Shown: positions 41,618-54,000 of the stretch, in pieces
Numbering within the stretch: the first letter of the stretch is position 1
Layout of the letters: every line of letters begins with the position of its first letter
Source of the DNA: Pseudomonas sp. SST3
GTDB taxonomy: Bacteria > Pseudomonadota > Gammaproteobacteria > Pseudomonadales > Pseudomonadaceae
Reading direction: 5' to 3'
DNA length: 64,000 nucleotides
NCBI RefSeq assembly: GCF_003325755.1
Contig: NZ_QORI02000007.1
Span: 62,001 to 126,000 of the forward strand
Position numbers and translations under genes: made by a program
Notes under the pieces: model-generated
Database searches by the model: none
The model's input: only the letters and a program-made list of their open reading frames with translations
What the model was told of the DNA's origin: nothing

Positions 41618-41938
41618 GTGCCCATCTGGCTTCAGTCTGCCGCTCTGCTCTGCATCTCTAACCTGTTCATGACCTTCGCTTGGTATGGGCTTCTCAAGAC
41701 GCTCAATGGCAAGCCCTGACTAATCGCCGCTTTGATCAGCTGGTGCATCGCATTTTCGAGTATCTGATCATGCTGCCAGCCAACCGCATCGGTTACACCG
41801 AGCTGTCGATCGGGCAAGATCGCCCTCGCCACATTCGTGCCGTTCAGCGTGCTGTATATGCAGCAGCCATTGAAACTCGACTACCTGTGGGCCGGGCTGT
41901 ATCTGCTAGGTGCTGTCTATTTTATTTTTCGCTCGTGA
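41618..41938 (+). pseudogene. Decayed DUF486 (DMT-like small membrane protein) gene
   Basis: Reading three frames in turn recovers a nearly complete DUF486 protein. Frame 0 from GTG 41618 gives LFMTFAWYGLLKTLNGKP, then a TGA at 41717-41719 where the family has Trp, then LIAALISW. After a one-base loss near 41753-41756 the second frame gives FEYLIMLPANRIGYTELSIGQ. At 41818-41819 the frame returns to 0 with IALATFVPFSVLYMQQ and LKLDYLWAGLYLLGAVYFIF, ending at TGA 41936-41938. About seven residues normally present before IALAT are missing, so a deletion is likely. One stop and two frame changes make function very unlikely unless they are assembly errors. GGAG precedes the GTG. Confidence 0.8.
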
Positions 41939-42039
41939 GCGCAGAGCCAGCAGCCATATTCGAAACGTCATCGACCTAATGACGCCACCACACCGCTTCG
42001 GCATACTGGCCGCCCTTTTCCGCACCTTAGAGATTTCGA

Positions 42040-42321
42040 ATGTTCAAGGTTAACGAGTACTTCGACGGCACCGTCAAATCCATCGCGTTCGACATGGCAG
42101 CCGGTCCGGCGACCATTGGCGTCATGGCTCCAGGCGAATATGAGTTCGGTACTAATCAGCTGGAAGTCATGCACGTTGTCGCCGGCAGCCTGGACGTGAA
42201 ACTGCCGGGAAACGAAAATTACGAAACGTTCGGCGCTGGCACCCAGTTCACCGTGCCGGCGAATAGCAAGTTCCAGCTGAAGGTGGCGGAGGCGACTGCC
42301 TACCTCTGTGAGTATCGCTAA
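42040..42321 (+). CDS. ppnP: Pyrimidine/purine nucleoside phosphorylase PpnP
   Basis: 93 residues, single cupin-like domain ([42 protein letters not shown]), matching the PpnP / UPF0345 family. It phosphorolyses a wide range of nucleosides. No good ribosome-binding site is seen upstream. A pair of REP-like palindromes starts 35 bp after the stop. Confidence 0.93.
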   Translation: MFKVNEYFDGTVKSIAFDMAAGPATIGVMAPGEYEFGTNQLEVMHVVAGSLDVKLPGNENYETFGAGTQFTVPANSKFQLKVAEATAYLCEYR

Positions 42322-42356
42322 GCGGTTTGATACCTGGCAATCCGAACCGTTGTTAT

Positions 42357-42423
42357 GGTGGATGGATAAAGCGTCATCCACCCTACGTTACAACGTCACC
42401 CGAAGGGTGGGCTTCAGCCCACC
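42357..42423. repeat. REP-like palindrome pair after ppnP
   Basis: GGTGGATG / CATCCACC (42357-42364 and 42375-42382) followed by GGTGGGCT / AGCCCACC (42406-42423). The second has the GGTGGGCTTCAGCCCACC core seen elsewhere in the window. It may also end ppnP transcripts. Confidence 0.75.
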
Positions 42424-42531
42424 AATCTACCCAGCAACCCCCTCAGCCATGGCTCCGGCGCTTGAGCCGAGAAGCGCTTCCGACCGAGGCGTGCTTAAAC
42501 GTCCAATTGAGGATGTCACAGTAACTCCGCC

Positions 42532-42825
42532 TCACCCCAACGGTTTATAGGCTTGGTTAACCTGCTTCGACTGGTTCAATCGAGTCAACTCACCCGCCAA
42601 ACGCTCTCGTTCCGCGCGGCCGGCTTGCTGAAGTTCAGCATACAAACGCGACAGCTCCGCGAGTTGCTCGCGCAGGCCAGCGTCAAGCGCATCTTCGTCG
42701 CGCAAGGTGGCTACGAGGGCGCGGCACTCTTCATCCAGAGCCACGATGGCTTCCCAGTCACCTGCCGCCAACGCATCGCGCAGCTTGCCAGCCAGCGTAG
42801 CGAACGACTGTTTTCGTGACTGCAT
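42532..42825 (-). CDS. fliT: FliT-like flagellar chaperone
   Basis: 97 residues, all helical, with a heptad-like Leu/Ala pattern and no signal peptide. Its position directly after fliS, small size and charge pattern match the pseudomonad FliT-like export chaperone; sequence identity in this family is weak, so the call relies on context. The Met at residue 1 (MQSRKQSF) is preferred over one four codons upstream. Confidence 0.7.
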   Translation of the reverse strand: MQSRKQSFATLAGKLRDALAAGDWEAIVALDEECRALVATLRDEDALDAGLREQLAELSRLYAELQQAGRAERERLAGELTRLNQSKQVNQAYKPLG

Positions 42826-42894
42826 TAGTACCCTCAAAAATTATTCGAATAGTGCGAAAACGTCGAACTGACTATGCCCGCCGGGCCAGTCGAC

Positions 42895-43281
42895 TTATAC
42901 CTTCGGCGCGATCTGATCCCAGGCCAGCTTGATCTCGCCCAACAGCTTACCTACTTCGTTCAGCTTGTCGATATCGTTATGCCGGCTCGCCTCGAACAGG
43001 CGCATCGTCATGTATTCATAGAGCCGGTCGAGATTGTCCGCCAACTCGCCCCCGATACTCTTATCGAGCGCGTCGCGAAGACCGCCGATGATATTGATAG
43101 CCTTGCCAACAAGCACACCCTTCTCAGCATAGGCCTCACGTTCCATAGCACCTTTCGCTTGAGCGATGCGATCCAGACCACCTTGCATCAGCATCTGAAT
43201 CAAGCGGTGCGGATCGGCCTCGGTAACCTGAGCCTTAACACCTACCTGCTGATACTGTTTCATTGCTGCCATAGCGTTCAT
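42895..43281 (-). CDS. fliS: Flagellar export chaperone FliS
   Basis: 128 residues beginning MNAMAAMKQYQQVGVKAQVTEADPHRLIQMLM, typical of FliS, which binds the C-terminus of flagellin and prevents early polymerisation. A FliA-type promoter lies 41 bp upstream. It precedes fliT by 69 bp. Confidence 0.95.
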   Translation of the reverse strand: MNAMAAMKQYQQVGVKAQVTEADPHRLIQMLMQGGLDRIAQAKGAMEREAYAEKGVLVGKAINIIGGLRDALDKSIGGELADNLDRLYEYMTMRLFEASRHNDIDKLNEVGKLLGEIKLAWDQIAPKV

Positions 43282-43321
43282 TTGGATAAGCCCCTTGCCA
43301 CATCAAGTTTGCATGTACAGC

Positions 43322-43348
43322 TTATCGGTCGAGGTCGCTCAAGCTTGA
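43322..43348 (-). promoter_or_regulatory. FliA (sigma-28) promoter for fliS
   Basis: Minus strand TCAAGCTT, 11-nt spacer, ACCGATAA. One mismatch to the GCCGATAA -10. Predicted start about 35 nt before the fliS ATG. Confidence 0.65.
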
Positions 43349-43573
43349 TAGCAGCTGGATAAATACAGTAAAAAAACGCCTCGGCGGCGGATCGAGATTG
43401 ATGAAGAGTTTCAATGACTTGCAGATCACCAAATAAGGCGTGGCAGCCCGTGCGCCTTTGGCTGCGTTTCCGAGGCATGCGCACAGAGAACCAGAACGGT
43501 AAGCGTCACGCTTGAAGGAGTTCGCTATCGGGCCAGCTTTTGCCGATTGAGATAGGCCTCGCGGCGCTCAACG

Positions 43574-43635
43574 CGTGGGCTGAGGCCCACCCTACTAGGG
43601 GTGTCGTCAAAACGTAGGGTGGGCTTCAGCCCACC
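43574..43635. repeat. Inverted pair of REP-like elements between fliD and fliS
   Basis: CGTGGGCTGAGGCCCACCCTAC (43574-43595, written as CGTGGGCTGAG plus GCCCACCCTAC) and GTAGGGTGGGC plus TTCAGCCCACC (43614-43635) face each other, a BIME-like arrangement. The rest of the 375-bp spacer (43282-43656) holds the fliS promoter and no gene. Confidence 0.8.
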
Positions 43636-43656
43636 ACATTGGCCGGCCAAAGCAAT

Positions 43657-45078
43657 TTATCTTTTGGAATTACTCGCCGCCGACGGTAGGTTTTCCAGCG
43701 AAGCAATAAGGCTGCTTGACGTGTTGGCCAACTGCCCAACCAGCAGATCCATCGCATTGAACTGCTTGTAGAGCCGGTCCTGCAGTGAGGTGATGCGCCG
43801 GGTGAGATCTTCTTTCTGCTTGTCGATACCGGAGATAGTCTCCGTCATCTGCTTGTTGCGCTGTTCGAGAATACCGCCAGTTTCGGTATAGGGCTTGAGC
43901 TTGGCATCGAGGCGCGACGCGAGACCTGTGTCGCCAGCAAATAGCCCTGCCAATTCCTCGAAGCCGCTTTCCATCGCGGTGTCGAGCTTATCGGTGTCAA
44001 CTTTCAGGGTGCCGTCTTTCTGCGTGGTTACCCCAATATCTGTTAGCGCCCGGATGGCACCTGAACCCTGAACATTCACGAGCTCGTTTCGGATAGTACC
44101 AAGCAGAGTGCGTGCGGTTGCGTCCCCGACCAGAGCCCCGGTTACCGGCGCCTTGCCATCGCCCACCGAAGTAACGTTAGTCTGTGCATTGATGACGCCG
44201 ATGAGTTTGTTATACCCGTCGACGAATGATTGAACCTGTTTCTTGACCCCCGCCTCATCCAGCGTGACCCCGACCGTAATTGGCTTTCCTGCATCCGTCA
44301 GGCCTTTGAGGTCGAGCGTGACACCCTCGATGGCGGTATCGATTTTATTCGTCGCGCTGCTGATATTGAGGCCATCGATAGTAAGTTCGGCGTTGGCAGC
44401 CTTGGTAACGACCCCGGCTGAACCATCAGCGCCAGGGGCAGCCGTCCCACCCGCGAAGGCAAGCTTGGAGAGATCGCCCGTCGAACCGCTGCCTACCGCA
44501 ACGGTAATATCGTTACCAGCACCCGTTTTCGAGCTGCTGAGCACTAACCGCGAGCCCGACGTATCGGTGACGATGGTTGCACTCAACCCCTTTTCAGCGC
44601 CGGCCTTGTTGATCGCATCGCGGATACCAGCCAGCGTGTTATTGCTTTCATCCACAGTGATCGCCGGCAACGACTCATCGCCCACACTGACCGTCAACGT
44701 TCCGCTGCCGAGCGTGACAGGAGCCGCGGGATCATCTTTGATTGCTTGAAGCGCCACCTTACTGCCAGCAGCAAGCTGAGTAACATTGATCTGATAGCTG
44801 CCGGCGCCAGCAGTCACGCCAGCAGTTACTGAGAGTAGATCAGCATTAGAGGACGTAGCTGCGCGAGCCTGGAACAGCTCCGGCTTGTTCAACCCGCCGA
44901 GCGCCGTTTGGAAGTCGCTGATGGCGCTTTTCAATGCACCAACGGCAGTAATTTGGGTGGTGGTCTTCTTTTCGAGGTTCGCGAGCTGCGTCTCCTTGGG
45001 CGCACGCTCAGCCGCGACCATGCTGGACACGATACTGTCGATGTCAATACCGGAACCGATGCCTGTTACGCTAGCCAT
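43657..45078 (-). CDS. fliD: Flagellar filament capping protein FliD
   Basis: 473 residues. The N-terminal FliD domain (MASVTGIGSGIDIDSIVSSMVAAERAP) and C-terminal coiled-coil (QMTETISGIDKQKEDLTRRI; DLLVGQLANTSSSL) are complete; the middle is Ala/Gly/Thr-rich as usual. Caps the growing filament. A good GAGG lies before the ATG. Confidence 0.95.
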   Translation of the reverse strand: MASVTGIGSGIDIDSIVSSMVAAERAPKETQLANLEKKTTTQITAVGALKSAISDFQTALGGLNKPELFQARAATSSNADLLSVTAGVTAGAGSYQINVTQLAAGSKVALQAIKDDPAAPVTLGSGTLTVSVGDESLPAITVDESNNTLAGIRDAINKAGAEKGLSATIVTDTSGSRLVLSSSKTGAGNDITVAVGSGSTGDLSKLAFAGGTAAPGADGSAGVVTKAANAELTIDGLNISSATNKIDTAIEGVTLDLKGLTDAGKPITVGVTLDEAGVKKQVQSFVDGYNKLIGVINAQTNVTSVGDGKAPVTGALVGDATARTLLGTIRNELVNVQGSGAIRALTDIGVTTQKDGTLKVDTDKLDTAMESGFEELAGLFAGDTGLASRLDAKLKPYTETGGILEQRNKQMTETISGIDKQKEDLTRRITSLQDRLYKQFNAMDLLVGQLANTSSSLIASLENLPSAASNSKR

Positions 45079-45134
45079 AGCCTTACCTCGTCAAAAAATT
45101 GTTAGCCGGAACGCCCGATACAATAATCGTACCG

Positions 45135-45497
45135 TCACGCTTTGGCTTCAAATAACAAACTACGCATTTCATCCAGCCGCTCGGTAAGGCGAAGGATTTC
45201 CTCCGACGGTATCTGCCGAACGATTCTGCCTGATTCGCCATCGATCACACGAACAACCACGTCGCCGGTGGAATCGTCGACACTGAAGCTTAGATCCCGT
45301 TGGATACGCTGCATCTGCGACCGAAACTTTTCGACAAGGTCAGCGGTGTTTTCCTGGTCTTTCGCTTCTGCTGGAGATGTCGCTGGGTGAATTTTATCGG
45401 ACGCAGAAAACCCAGCCCCTTTCAGGAGACTGGGTGTCGATCCAGCTGTCATTTGCGTTTGCGGTGCGGTTCCGCCAGGTATTTTTCCGACGTCCAT
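45135..45497 (-). CDS. flaG: Flagellar protein FlaG
   Basis: 120 residues with the FlaG C-terminal domain (SFSVDDSTGDVVVRVIDGESGRIVRQIPSEEIL). The start at 45497 (MDVGKIPGG) is preferred because AGGTG lies at the right distance; a Met five codons earlier is possible. Influences filament length. Lies between fliC and fliD. Confidence 0.9.
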   Translation of the reverse strand: MDVGKIPGGTAPQTQMTAGSTPSLLKGAGFSASDKIHPATSPAEAKDQENTADLVEKFRSQMQRIQRDLSFSVDDSTGDVVVRVIDGESGRIVRQIPSEEILRLTERLDEMRSLLFEAKA

Positions 45498-45520
45498 TGA
45501 TTCACCTCTCATGAATCAAG

Positions 45521-45545
45521 GAGGGTAGAGCGCAGCCCTACCCTC
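45521..45545 (-). terminator. Hairpin between fliC and flaG
   Basis: GAGGGTAG / CTACCCTC perfect 8-bp stem with a 9-nt loop, 18 bp after the fliC stop. No T run follows, so it may reduce rather than end read-through, or protect the flagellin mRNA. Confidence 0.5.
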
Positions 45546-45563
45546 ATCATTAACGCCTTCTGC

Positions 45564-46715
45564 TTACTGCAGCAGACTCAGAACAGCCTGCGGTAGCTGC
45601 TTGGCCTGGGCAAGGATCGCAGTACCAGCCTGTTGCAGGATCTGGTTTTTGCTCAGATTCGCGGTTTCGGCAGCGAAGTCGGTGTCTTCGATACGACCGC
45701 GGGCGGCAGATACGTTCTCGGAGATACTCTGCAAGTTAGCAATTGTATTGTCGAAGCGATTTTGAACGGCACCAAGGTCAGCACGCTGAGAGTCAATGGC
45801 TTTAATCGCATCGTCGATCAACAAGATGGATTCTTGCGCTTTCTGAGCCGTGCTGACATCGACATCCGCAACTTTAGTCATGCTCGATGCTGTAGAGGTT
45901 ACGGCCGTGGCGGCGGCATCTGCAAGTATCGAACTAGCCACGTCGGTAGTCAGTGAGACTTCGTCTTTCGACACAAGAGTCATACCTGTACCTGCAGCAT
46001 TTTTAAAAGCACCGACCCCGATGTTCGCATCGTTGATTGCGGTGATCGTATCATCAAGGTCAGCCCCTTTGGCCACCACCACATCCTTGTTGCTTGTAGT
46101 ACCGTCTTCTGCGGTAAATGCAAACGTGTAAGTGATATCCTGGGCCTCAACAGCAGGATTCGCCGGCGTAGCAGCAGCCGCTACAGCGGTGATATTGCTT
46201 GTTCCAGTCAGTGAATCAGTGCTCATCTCTCCGATTTTCACGCTAATCATTTCATTAGCGCTACTGCCAACCTGGAATGTGGTTGTGCCAAATGAACCAT
46301 CTAGAAGCTTACGACCGCCGAAGGTAGTAGTGTTGCTGATACGATCTAGTTCTTTTTTTAGTTGGGTCACCTCAGAATTAAGAGCATCTCGCTCAGACCC
46401 GCTGTTCGATCCATTAGCAGATTGCAAGGACAGATCCCGCATACGCTGAAGGATATTGGTGGACTGCTGCAGCGCGCCCTCAGCGGTCTGAGACAGCGAA
46501 ATTCCATCATTGGCGTTACGAACAGCTACCCCCAAGCCATTTACCTGGCTAGTCAGACGGTTGGCAATCTGCAGACCGGCTGCATCATCTTTAGCGCTGT
46601 TGATGCGGCTACCGGTAGACAGGCGCTGCATGGAGGTTGTCAGAGCATTGGATGAAGACTGCAGGTTACGCTGGGTATTGAGCGATGCAATGTTTGTATT
46701 GACTGTAAGAGCCAT
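45564..46715 (-). CDS. fliC: Flagellin FliC
   Basis: 383 residues, smaller than many flagellins. Conserved N-terminal D0/D1 ([35 protein letters not shown] segment) and C-terminal D1/D0 ([28 protein letters not shown]) flank a variable middle (about 170-290) rich in Ala/Thr/Asp. The gene has noticeably more A and T than its neighbours. A FliA promoter lies about 100 bp upstream. Confidence 0.97.
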   Translation of the reverse strand: MALTVNTNIASLNTQRNLQSSSNALTTSMQRLSTGSRINSAKDDAAGLQIANRLTSQVNGLGVAVRNANDGISLSQTAEGALQQSTNILQRMRDLSLQSANGSNSGSERDALNSEVTQLKKELDRISNTTTFGGRKLLDGSFGTTTFQVGSSANEMISVKIGEMSTDSLTGTSNITAVAAAATPANPAVEAQDITYTFAFTAEDGTTSNKDVVVAKGADLDDTITAINDANIGVGAFKNAAGTGMTLVSKDEVSLTTDVASSILADAAATAVTSTASSMTKVADVDVSTAQKAQESILLIDDAIKAIDSQRADLGAVQNRFDNTIANLQSISENVSAARGRIEDTDFAAETANLSKNQILQQAGTAILAQAKQLPQAVLSLLQ

Positions 46716-46812
46716 GATGTGCCTCCAAGGGCGCTAGTTACTTTGGTTGCCTGAGCTTGCGACTCCGGGCCGGCTGTTGCCCAGGCACCCATTGAGTTCG
46801 CATTCGATTAGC

Positions 46813-46839
46813 TTATCGGCATCGTTTCGGTGAGCTTTA
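46813..46839 (-). promoter_or_regulatory. FliA (sigma-28) promoter of fliC
   Basis: Minus strand TAAAGCTC, 11-nt spacer, GCCGATAA. The -10 is perfect and the -35 begins with the consensus TAAAG. Leader of about 90 nt to the ATG. Confidence 0.9.
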
Positions 46840-47028
46840 GGAGGCAATCGAAAATATTTTTGCAAGCCCCGAAAACAACCTGTACGACACCGGCGAATCC
46901 GCAAACAAGCGAGCCCGCCTGCAAGGTTTTCGGACGTTGGGTGGAAATCTTTAATGTATGAACCGAAGGCCGCGAGGTGGACGGCAGGCCCATGCGGGAG
47001 TGCTTGTTTTAAGAGTGCCTAGAAGCCC

Positions 47029-47163
47029 TTTTCGCCGCGAGGGCGCGCCTCCCACAGGACCGGAGTCACGCCGCTGCTGTTGTAGGAGGGCTACTCTCGG
47101 CGCGAAGCTTTGCTTTGCGCTGGCAGGAAAGTCCATTTCGCCGCGGGGCGCGCCGCCCACGAG
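47029..47163. repeat. Two copies of a second intergenic repeat family
   Basis: TTTTCGCCGCGAGGGCGCGCC plus TCCCACAG (47029-47057) and a similar ATTTCGCCGCGGGGCGCGCC plus GCCCACGAG (about 47135-47163), with a TACTCTCGGCGCGAAGC element between them. A CCTCTCGGCGCGCAGC piece near 41133-41148 is related. The 523-bp fliC-ligA spacer otherwise has no gene. Confidence 0.55.
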
Positions 47164-47238
47164 AAGCGGGCCGGAGCCGGCCGTGATCTGGGGTAGGTGA
47201 ATCGCCTTCGGCGATAAGTGGACTAGCTGATGGTCGAG

Positions 47239-49647
<2,409 letters not shown>

Positions 49648-49797
49648 TCAGCACGCCGGAGTGCCTTAAGTTGATGTTCTGGCCGGGATTTTAGCCTGTT
49701 TGAGTGGCATGGGTATCGAGGAGAGGGATGGGAGCCAGTCAGTTCGGCCATCGGGATGAGAGCTTTCGATAGAAACGCGTTGATGAAGGCAAGTTCT

Positions 49798-49819
49798 GGT
49801 GGGCTGAAGCCCACGCTAC
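49798..49819. repeat. REP-like palindrome
   Basis: GGTGGGCTGAAGCCCACG then CTAC, the same core as at 42406 and 43614, in opposite orientation. In the 449-bp ligA-zipA spacer, which has no gene. Confidence 0.75.
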
Positions 49820-49933
49820 GAGAAAGAGACGGCCGCTTTTGATTTTGGGTGTGGGGCCGTCCGCATTAGGTGTGGTTGGGCCGTTTGCAACCTCAGGGAC
49901 TCATATGACCTGGCGAGCCGCGCAGTGTGGCCC

Positions 49934-49955
49934 GGTGGGCTGAAGCACACTCTAC
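49934..49955. repeat. REP-like element, degenerate
   Basis: GGTGGGCTGAAGCACACT then CTAC. One arm has changed, so the palindrome is imperfect. A related GTAGGACGGGTGCACCCG lies near 49999-50016. Confidence 0.65.
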
Positions 49956-50024
49956 AGATGGGCGTCGGCGCTGTGGCCCCTGCGAAGGCTGGAAGTTTGT
50001 AGGACGGGTGCACCCGGTCAGGCA

Positions 50025-50050
50025 CAAAAAACCGCTCCGAAGAGCGGTTT
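50025..50050 (-). terminator. Terminator of zipA
   Basis: Minus strand AAACCGCTC / GAGCGGTTT with a TTCG loop and a T run (50025-50031 on the other strand as A's), 4 bp after the zipA stop. Confidence 0.95.
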
Positions 50051-50054
50051 GGGT

Positions 50055-50876
50055 TTAGCGTCTGGTGGTCATCTGCCGACGTTCGTAATCGACGATGCGC
50101 TGGCGATAATGCTCGATGGTTTGTGCGGTCAACACGCTGCGCTGATCATCCTTGAGCTCGCCATTCAGCTCCTGAGAGAGCTTGCGGGCAGCGGCTACCA
50201 TCACGTCGAAGGCCTGCTTGGGATGACGCGGGCCAGGCAGGCCGAGGAAGAAACTCACGGCCGGGGTGGTGAAGTGGTCAATGTCATCCAGATCGAACGT
50301 CCCGGGCTTGACCGCATTGGCCATGGAGAACAGCACTTCGCCGTTGCCCGCCATGCTCTCGTGGCGATGGAAGATATCCATCTCACCGAATCGCAGGCCG
50401 CTTTCCAGGATGTTCTGCAGCAGCGCTGGCCCGCGGAAGCCATGGGGATCACGGGAGATCACGTTGATGACCAGCACTTCTTCGACCGGAGGCAGGTCCT
50501 GATCAGAGTCGCTCGCTTTGTCGTCATCATCATTGGCCACCGGATCCAGCAATGTCGGCACCGGCGCATCATCGTTGGAGAAACGCAGGTCGCCTTGCTG
50601 AGGTTCGCTGGAGCGACGCTTGCTCGGCTCGCGCGCGCTCATCGATGGAAGATCCGCTTCGTCCAGCGATGGCTCGTTGCTGCGGCTCACGACCCGCGGA
50701 GGGCCTAGCAGCTCGTTGGAATCGTCTTCATCTGGAAGATTGCTCGCGATATTGCGGTCCAGCTTGAACTTCAACTTGCCCTTGCTGCCTCGCATCCGCC
50801 GCCAGCCGTCGAAAAGAATGCCGGCGATGACAATGATGCCGATGACGATCAGCCACTCGCGCAGACCGATATCCAT
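50055..50876 (-). CDS. zipA: Cell division protein ZipA
   Basis: 273 residues. N-terminal membrane anchor (residues 5-25, [18 protein letters not shown]), basic stretch, an acidic/Ser-Pro linker (about 45-125), and the C-terminal FtsZ-binding domain ([39 protein letters not shown]). Tethers FtsZ to the membrane. Order ligA-zipA-smc is usual for pseudomonads. Confidence 0.95.
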   Translation of the reverse strand: MDIGLREWLIVIGIIVIAGILFDGWRRMRGSKGKLKFKLDRNIASNLPDEDDSNELLGPPRVVSRSNEPSLDEADLPSMSAREPSKRRSSEPQQGDLRFSNDDAPVPTLLDPVANDDDDKASDSDQDLPPVEEVLVINVISRDPHGFRGPALLQNILESGLRFGEMDIFHRHESMAGNGEVLFSMANAVKPGTFDLDDIDHFTTPAVSFFLGLPGPRHPKQAFDVMVAAARKLSQELNGELKDDQRSVLTAQTIEHYRQRIVDYERRQMTTRR

Positions 50877-51056
50877 TAATGCTTAAACCCCTGAAATCGA
50901 TGATAAAGACGCAGATTCACGGCCGCTGAACAGGCTGATCTGCGCATCGTAAAAATTGCGCTCTAAACTAGCACGACGAACGGTAGATGTGCACCGCCCG
51001 GCGCGGCTCTTTTATGGGTCTCCGTTTATGCCAGCGTTGCCAGCAACACGCGCAGT

Positions 51057-54000
51057 TCAAGCCTCCGCGAGCGCAACAGCCTGTTCCACGTCGACCGTTA
51101 CCAGCCTTGAGCAACCCGGCTCATGCATGGTCACTCCCATCAGCTGGTCGGCCATTTCCATCGCGATCTTGTTGTGTGTGATGTAGATGAATTGCACCTT
51201 TTCCGACATCTCCTTGACCAGACGCGCATAGCGGCCAACGTTGGCGTCATCCAGTGGCGCATCCACCTCATCGAGCATGCAGAACGGCGCTGGATTGAGC
51301 TGGAAGATCGCAAATACCAACGCCAGTGCGGTCAGTGCCTTCTCTCCACCCGACAGCAAGTGGATGGTGCTGTTCTTCTTGCCCGGCGGACGCGCCATGA
51401 TCGCCACCCCGGTATCGAGTAAATCTTCACCGGTAAGTTCCAGATAAGCGTTGCCGCCGCCGAAAACCTTCGGAAAAAGCGCCTGCAGACCGCCATTGAT
51501 CTGGTCAAACGTCTCTTTGAAGCGATTGCGGGTCTCCTTGTCGATCTTGCGGATGACGTTTTCCAGCGTATCCAGCGCCTCTGCGAGATCATCGTTCTGA
51601 GCGTCGAGATAGCGCTTGCGCTCCGATTGCTGCTGATACTCATCGATCGCCGCCAGGTTGATCGGCCCAAGACGCTGGATGCGCGCCGCCAGGCGCTCAA
51701 GTTCGGCTTCCCATTCAGACTCGCTGGCCCCGGCAGGCAGCGTCGCGAGCACGCCGTGCAGATCGAATCCCTCTTCATGCAGCTGATCCTGCAATGCCTT
51801 TCGGCGCACGCTGAGCGCTTGCCACTCCATGCGCTGTTGTTCGAGCTGGCCGCGCAACAGTTGCGCCTGCTGCTCGGCCTGGGTACGACGCTTCTCTGCA
51901 TCGCGCAGCTCGCGATCGGCATCTTCGAGCGCCAGACGCGCCAATTTGAGCTCGTCTTCGACGCCCATGCGCCGCTCCAGCAACTCTTCGAGCTTCATAC
52001 GCAACTCTTCGAGTGGCGCCTCGCCCTCCTCCAGATTCAGATTGAGCTGCTCGCGCCGCTCCACCGCTCGCTCGAATTGCTGTTCCAACCGCTCAAGCGC
52101 TTGGCGCGTCGAATCATGCTGCGCTTTCAGCGATCCGATTCGCACGGCCAGCTGGTGCGCATGGTCTTTTTGCTGCCGGGCCTCCTGGCGGACGCGATCC
52201 AGCTGTTCGCGAATGCCATCACGACTCGCCAACAGCGTTTCGCGCTGTTCGGTATCCAGCGCCATCGCATCGAGCGCATCCTGCAAATGCAGCCGCGCCT
52301 CGCCCAGCTGTTCGGTTTCCAGAGCGCGCTGTTCGGATAGTTCGATCAACTCTTCATCCAGACGGCGACGGCGTAGGCTCAGCTGCTCCAATTTGGCCTG
52401 GCTGGCCGAGAGTCGAGCGTTCAATTCGCCTTGCTGGCGGGACAGATCCTGATGATGACGGCGTTGCTGTTCACGGCGCTCTTCCTGCTCGCGCTGAACC
52501 CCGCGGAGCTGGGCGAGCTGTTCCCCCAGCGAATCAAGGCTCGCTTCATGGTCATCGCGTTCGCCTTGCAGTCGCTCCAGTTCCTGACCGCGCGCGAGTA
52601 ATCCCGACTCGGCCTCCCCGGCTCGCCGGACCCGAAGAAAATGTCGGCTCACCCAGTAACCGTCACGGCTGATCAGGCTTTCGCCGTCGCCCAGCGAATC
52701 ACGCCCAGCCAAGGCCAGATTGAGATCATTCACCGGTCGCACCCGACCCAACCAGGGCGAAAGGTCCGCGGCCGACTCCACCTTGTCCAGCAGGCTGCCG
52801 TTAATGGCCTTAGCCGCCTGCGCCGGGCTGACGAGACGCAAGTCACCCTGCTCGAAGCCGCTCATGTCGACGTCGTCGAAGCTGTCCAGCTGCACTGCCT
52901 GCAAATCCGCGCCCAGTACGGTTTCGACCGCCAGTTCCCAGCCTGGCTCAACGCGCAGCCCGTCAGCCAGGCGCGGCCGCTGATCGAGCCCTCGTTCATG
53001 AAGCCATTCCGAAACGCCCTTACCCGGGTCCATCGCAGCCTGCTGCAACGCCTCCAGCGAAGCGATGCGACCGTTCAGTCGCTGCAGCTCGCCCCGTGCG
53101 CTCTGCTCGGCCTGGCTGGAATCCTGCAATTGTCCCCGCAGCTGCTCGAGTTGTTGATCGGTCTGCTCCTGGGCAGCAGCTAGTTCTTCGAGGCTCAGTT
53201 CGCCGATTGCGAGCTGTTCGCTCATCTCGGCTACTGCGGCATCCTCCGGATCGCCGGCGAGCGAGGCGCGTTCCTCTTCCAGGCGGCGCTGGCGCTCGGC
53301 AAGCCGCTCGAGGCTCTGCTCCAGCTGCTGGATACGCGACTGCTGCACCTCGGATGCGCGACGCGGCTCGGCGCTCTGCTGATTGAAGCGCTCCCACTGT
53401 TCCTGCCAGCCCTGCATGGCGGATTCGGCTTCTTCAAGTTGCGCCGCGGTTTCCTCGGCTGCCGCACCCGCGATGTCTTGCTCCGGCTCGAGCATCGCCA
53501 GCTCCTCACCGAGGGTAGCGAGCAAGGTGCGGTCATGGCCCAGGTGCGATTCGGTTTCCAGGCGTGCCTGTTCGGCCTCGCGCAGGTCATCCTGCAACTG
53601 ACGCAAGCGCTGCTGGCCGTGCTGGATGCTCTGCTCGACCCGCGCGATGTCGCCGCCGACCGAATAAAAGCGTCCCTGGACCAAATTGAAGCGCTCGGAC
53701 AGTTCGTGATGACCGTCACGCAGCCGCTCGATACTGGCGTCTGCGTTGCGCTGATCCGCGACCAGCGCCTCGAAGCCGACCTCTTGATCGCCGATTACCT
53801 GCTCGCGCTGCCCGACCTGCTCATTCAACGCCTGCCAGCGCAGCGATGACAGTTGCGCCTTCAACTGACGCTCCTCGGCCTTGTACTCCTGATACTTTTC
53901 CGCCGACTGGGCTTGGCGGTGCAAACGCTCGAGCTGGCGCTCGAGCTCCTCACGCAAGTCCGTCAGGCGCGCCAGGTTCTCGTGGGTTCGTCGAATGCGA

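Noticed and set aside
41680..41979. 99-codon plus-strand frame as an independent gene
   Set aside because: Its middle (FEYLIMLPANRIGY) is only one frame of the broken DUF486 gene; the rest has no coding character.
42357..42423. Palindromes after ppnP as a true terminator
   Set aside because: No T run follows and the same core occurs in other spacers, so it is better called a repeat.
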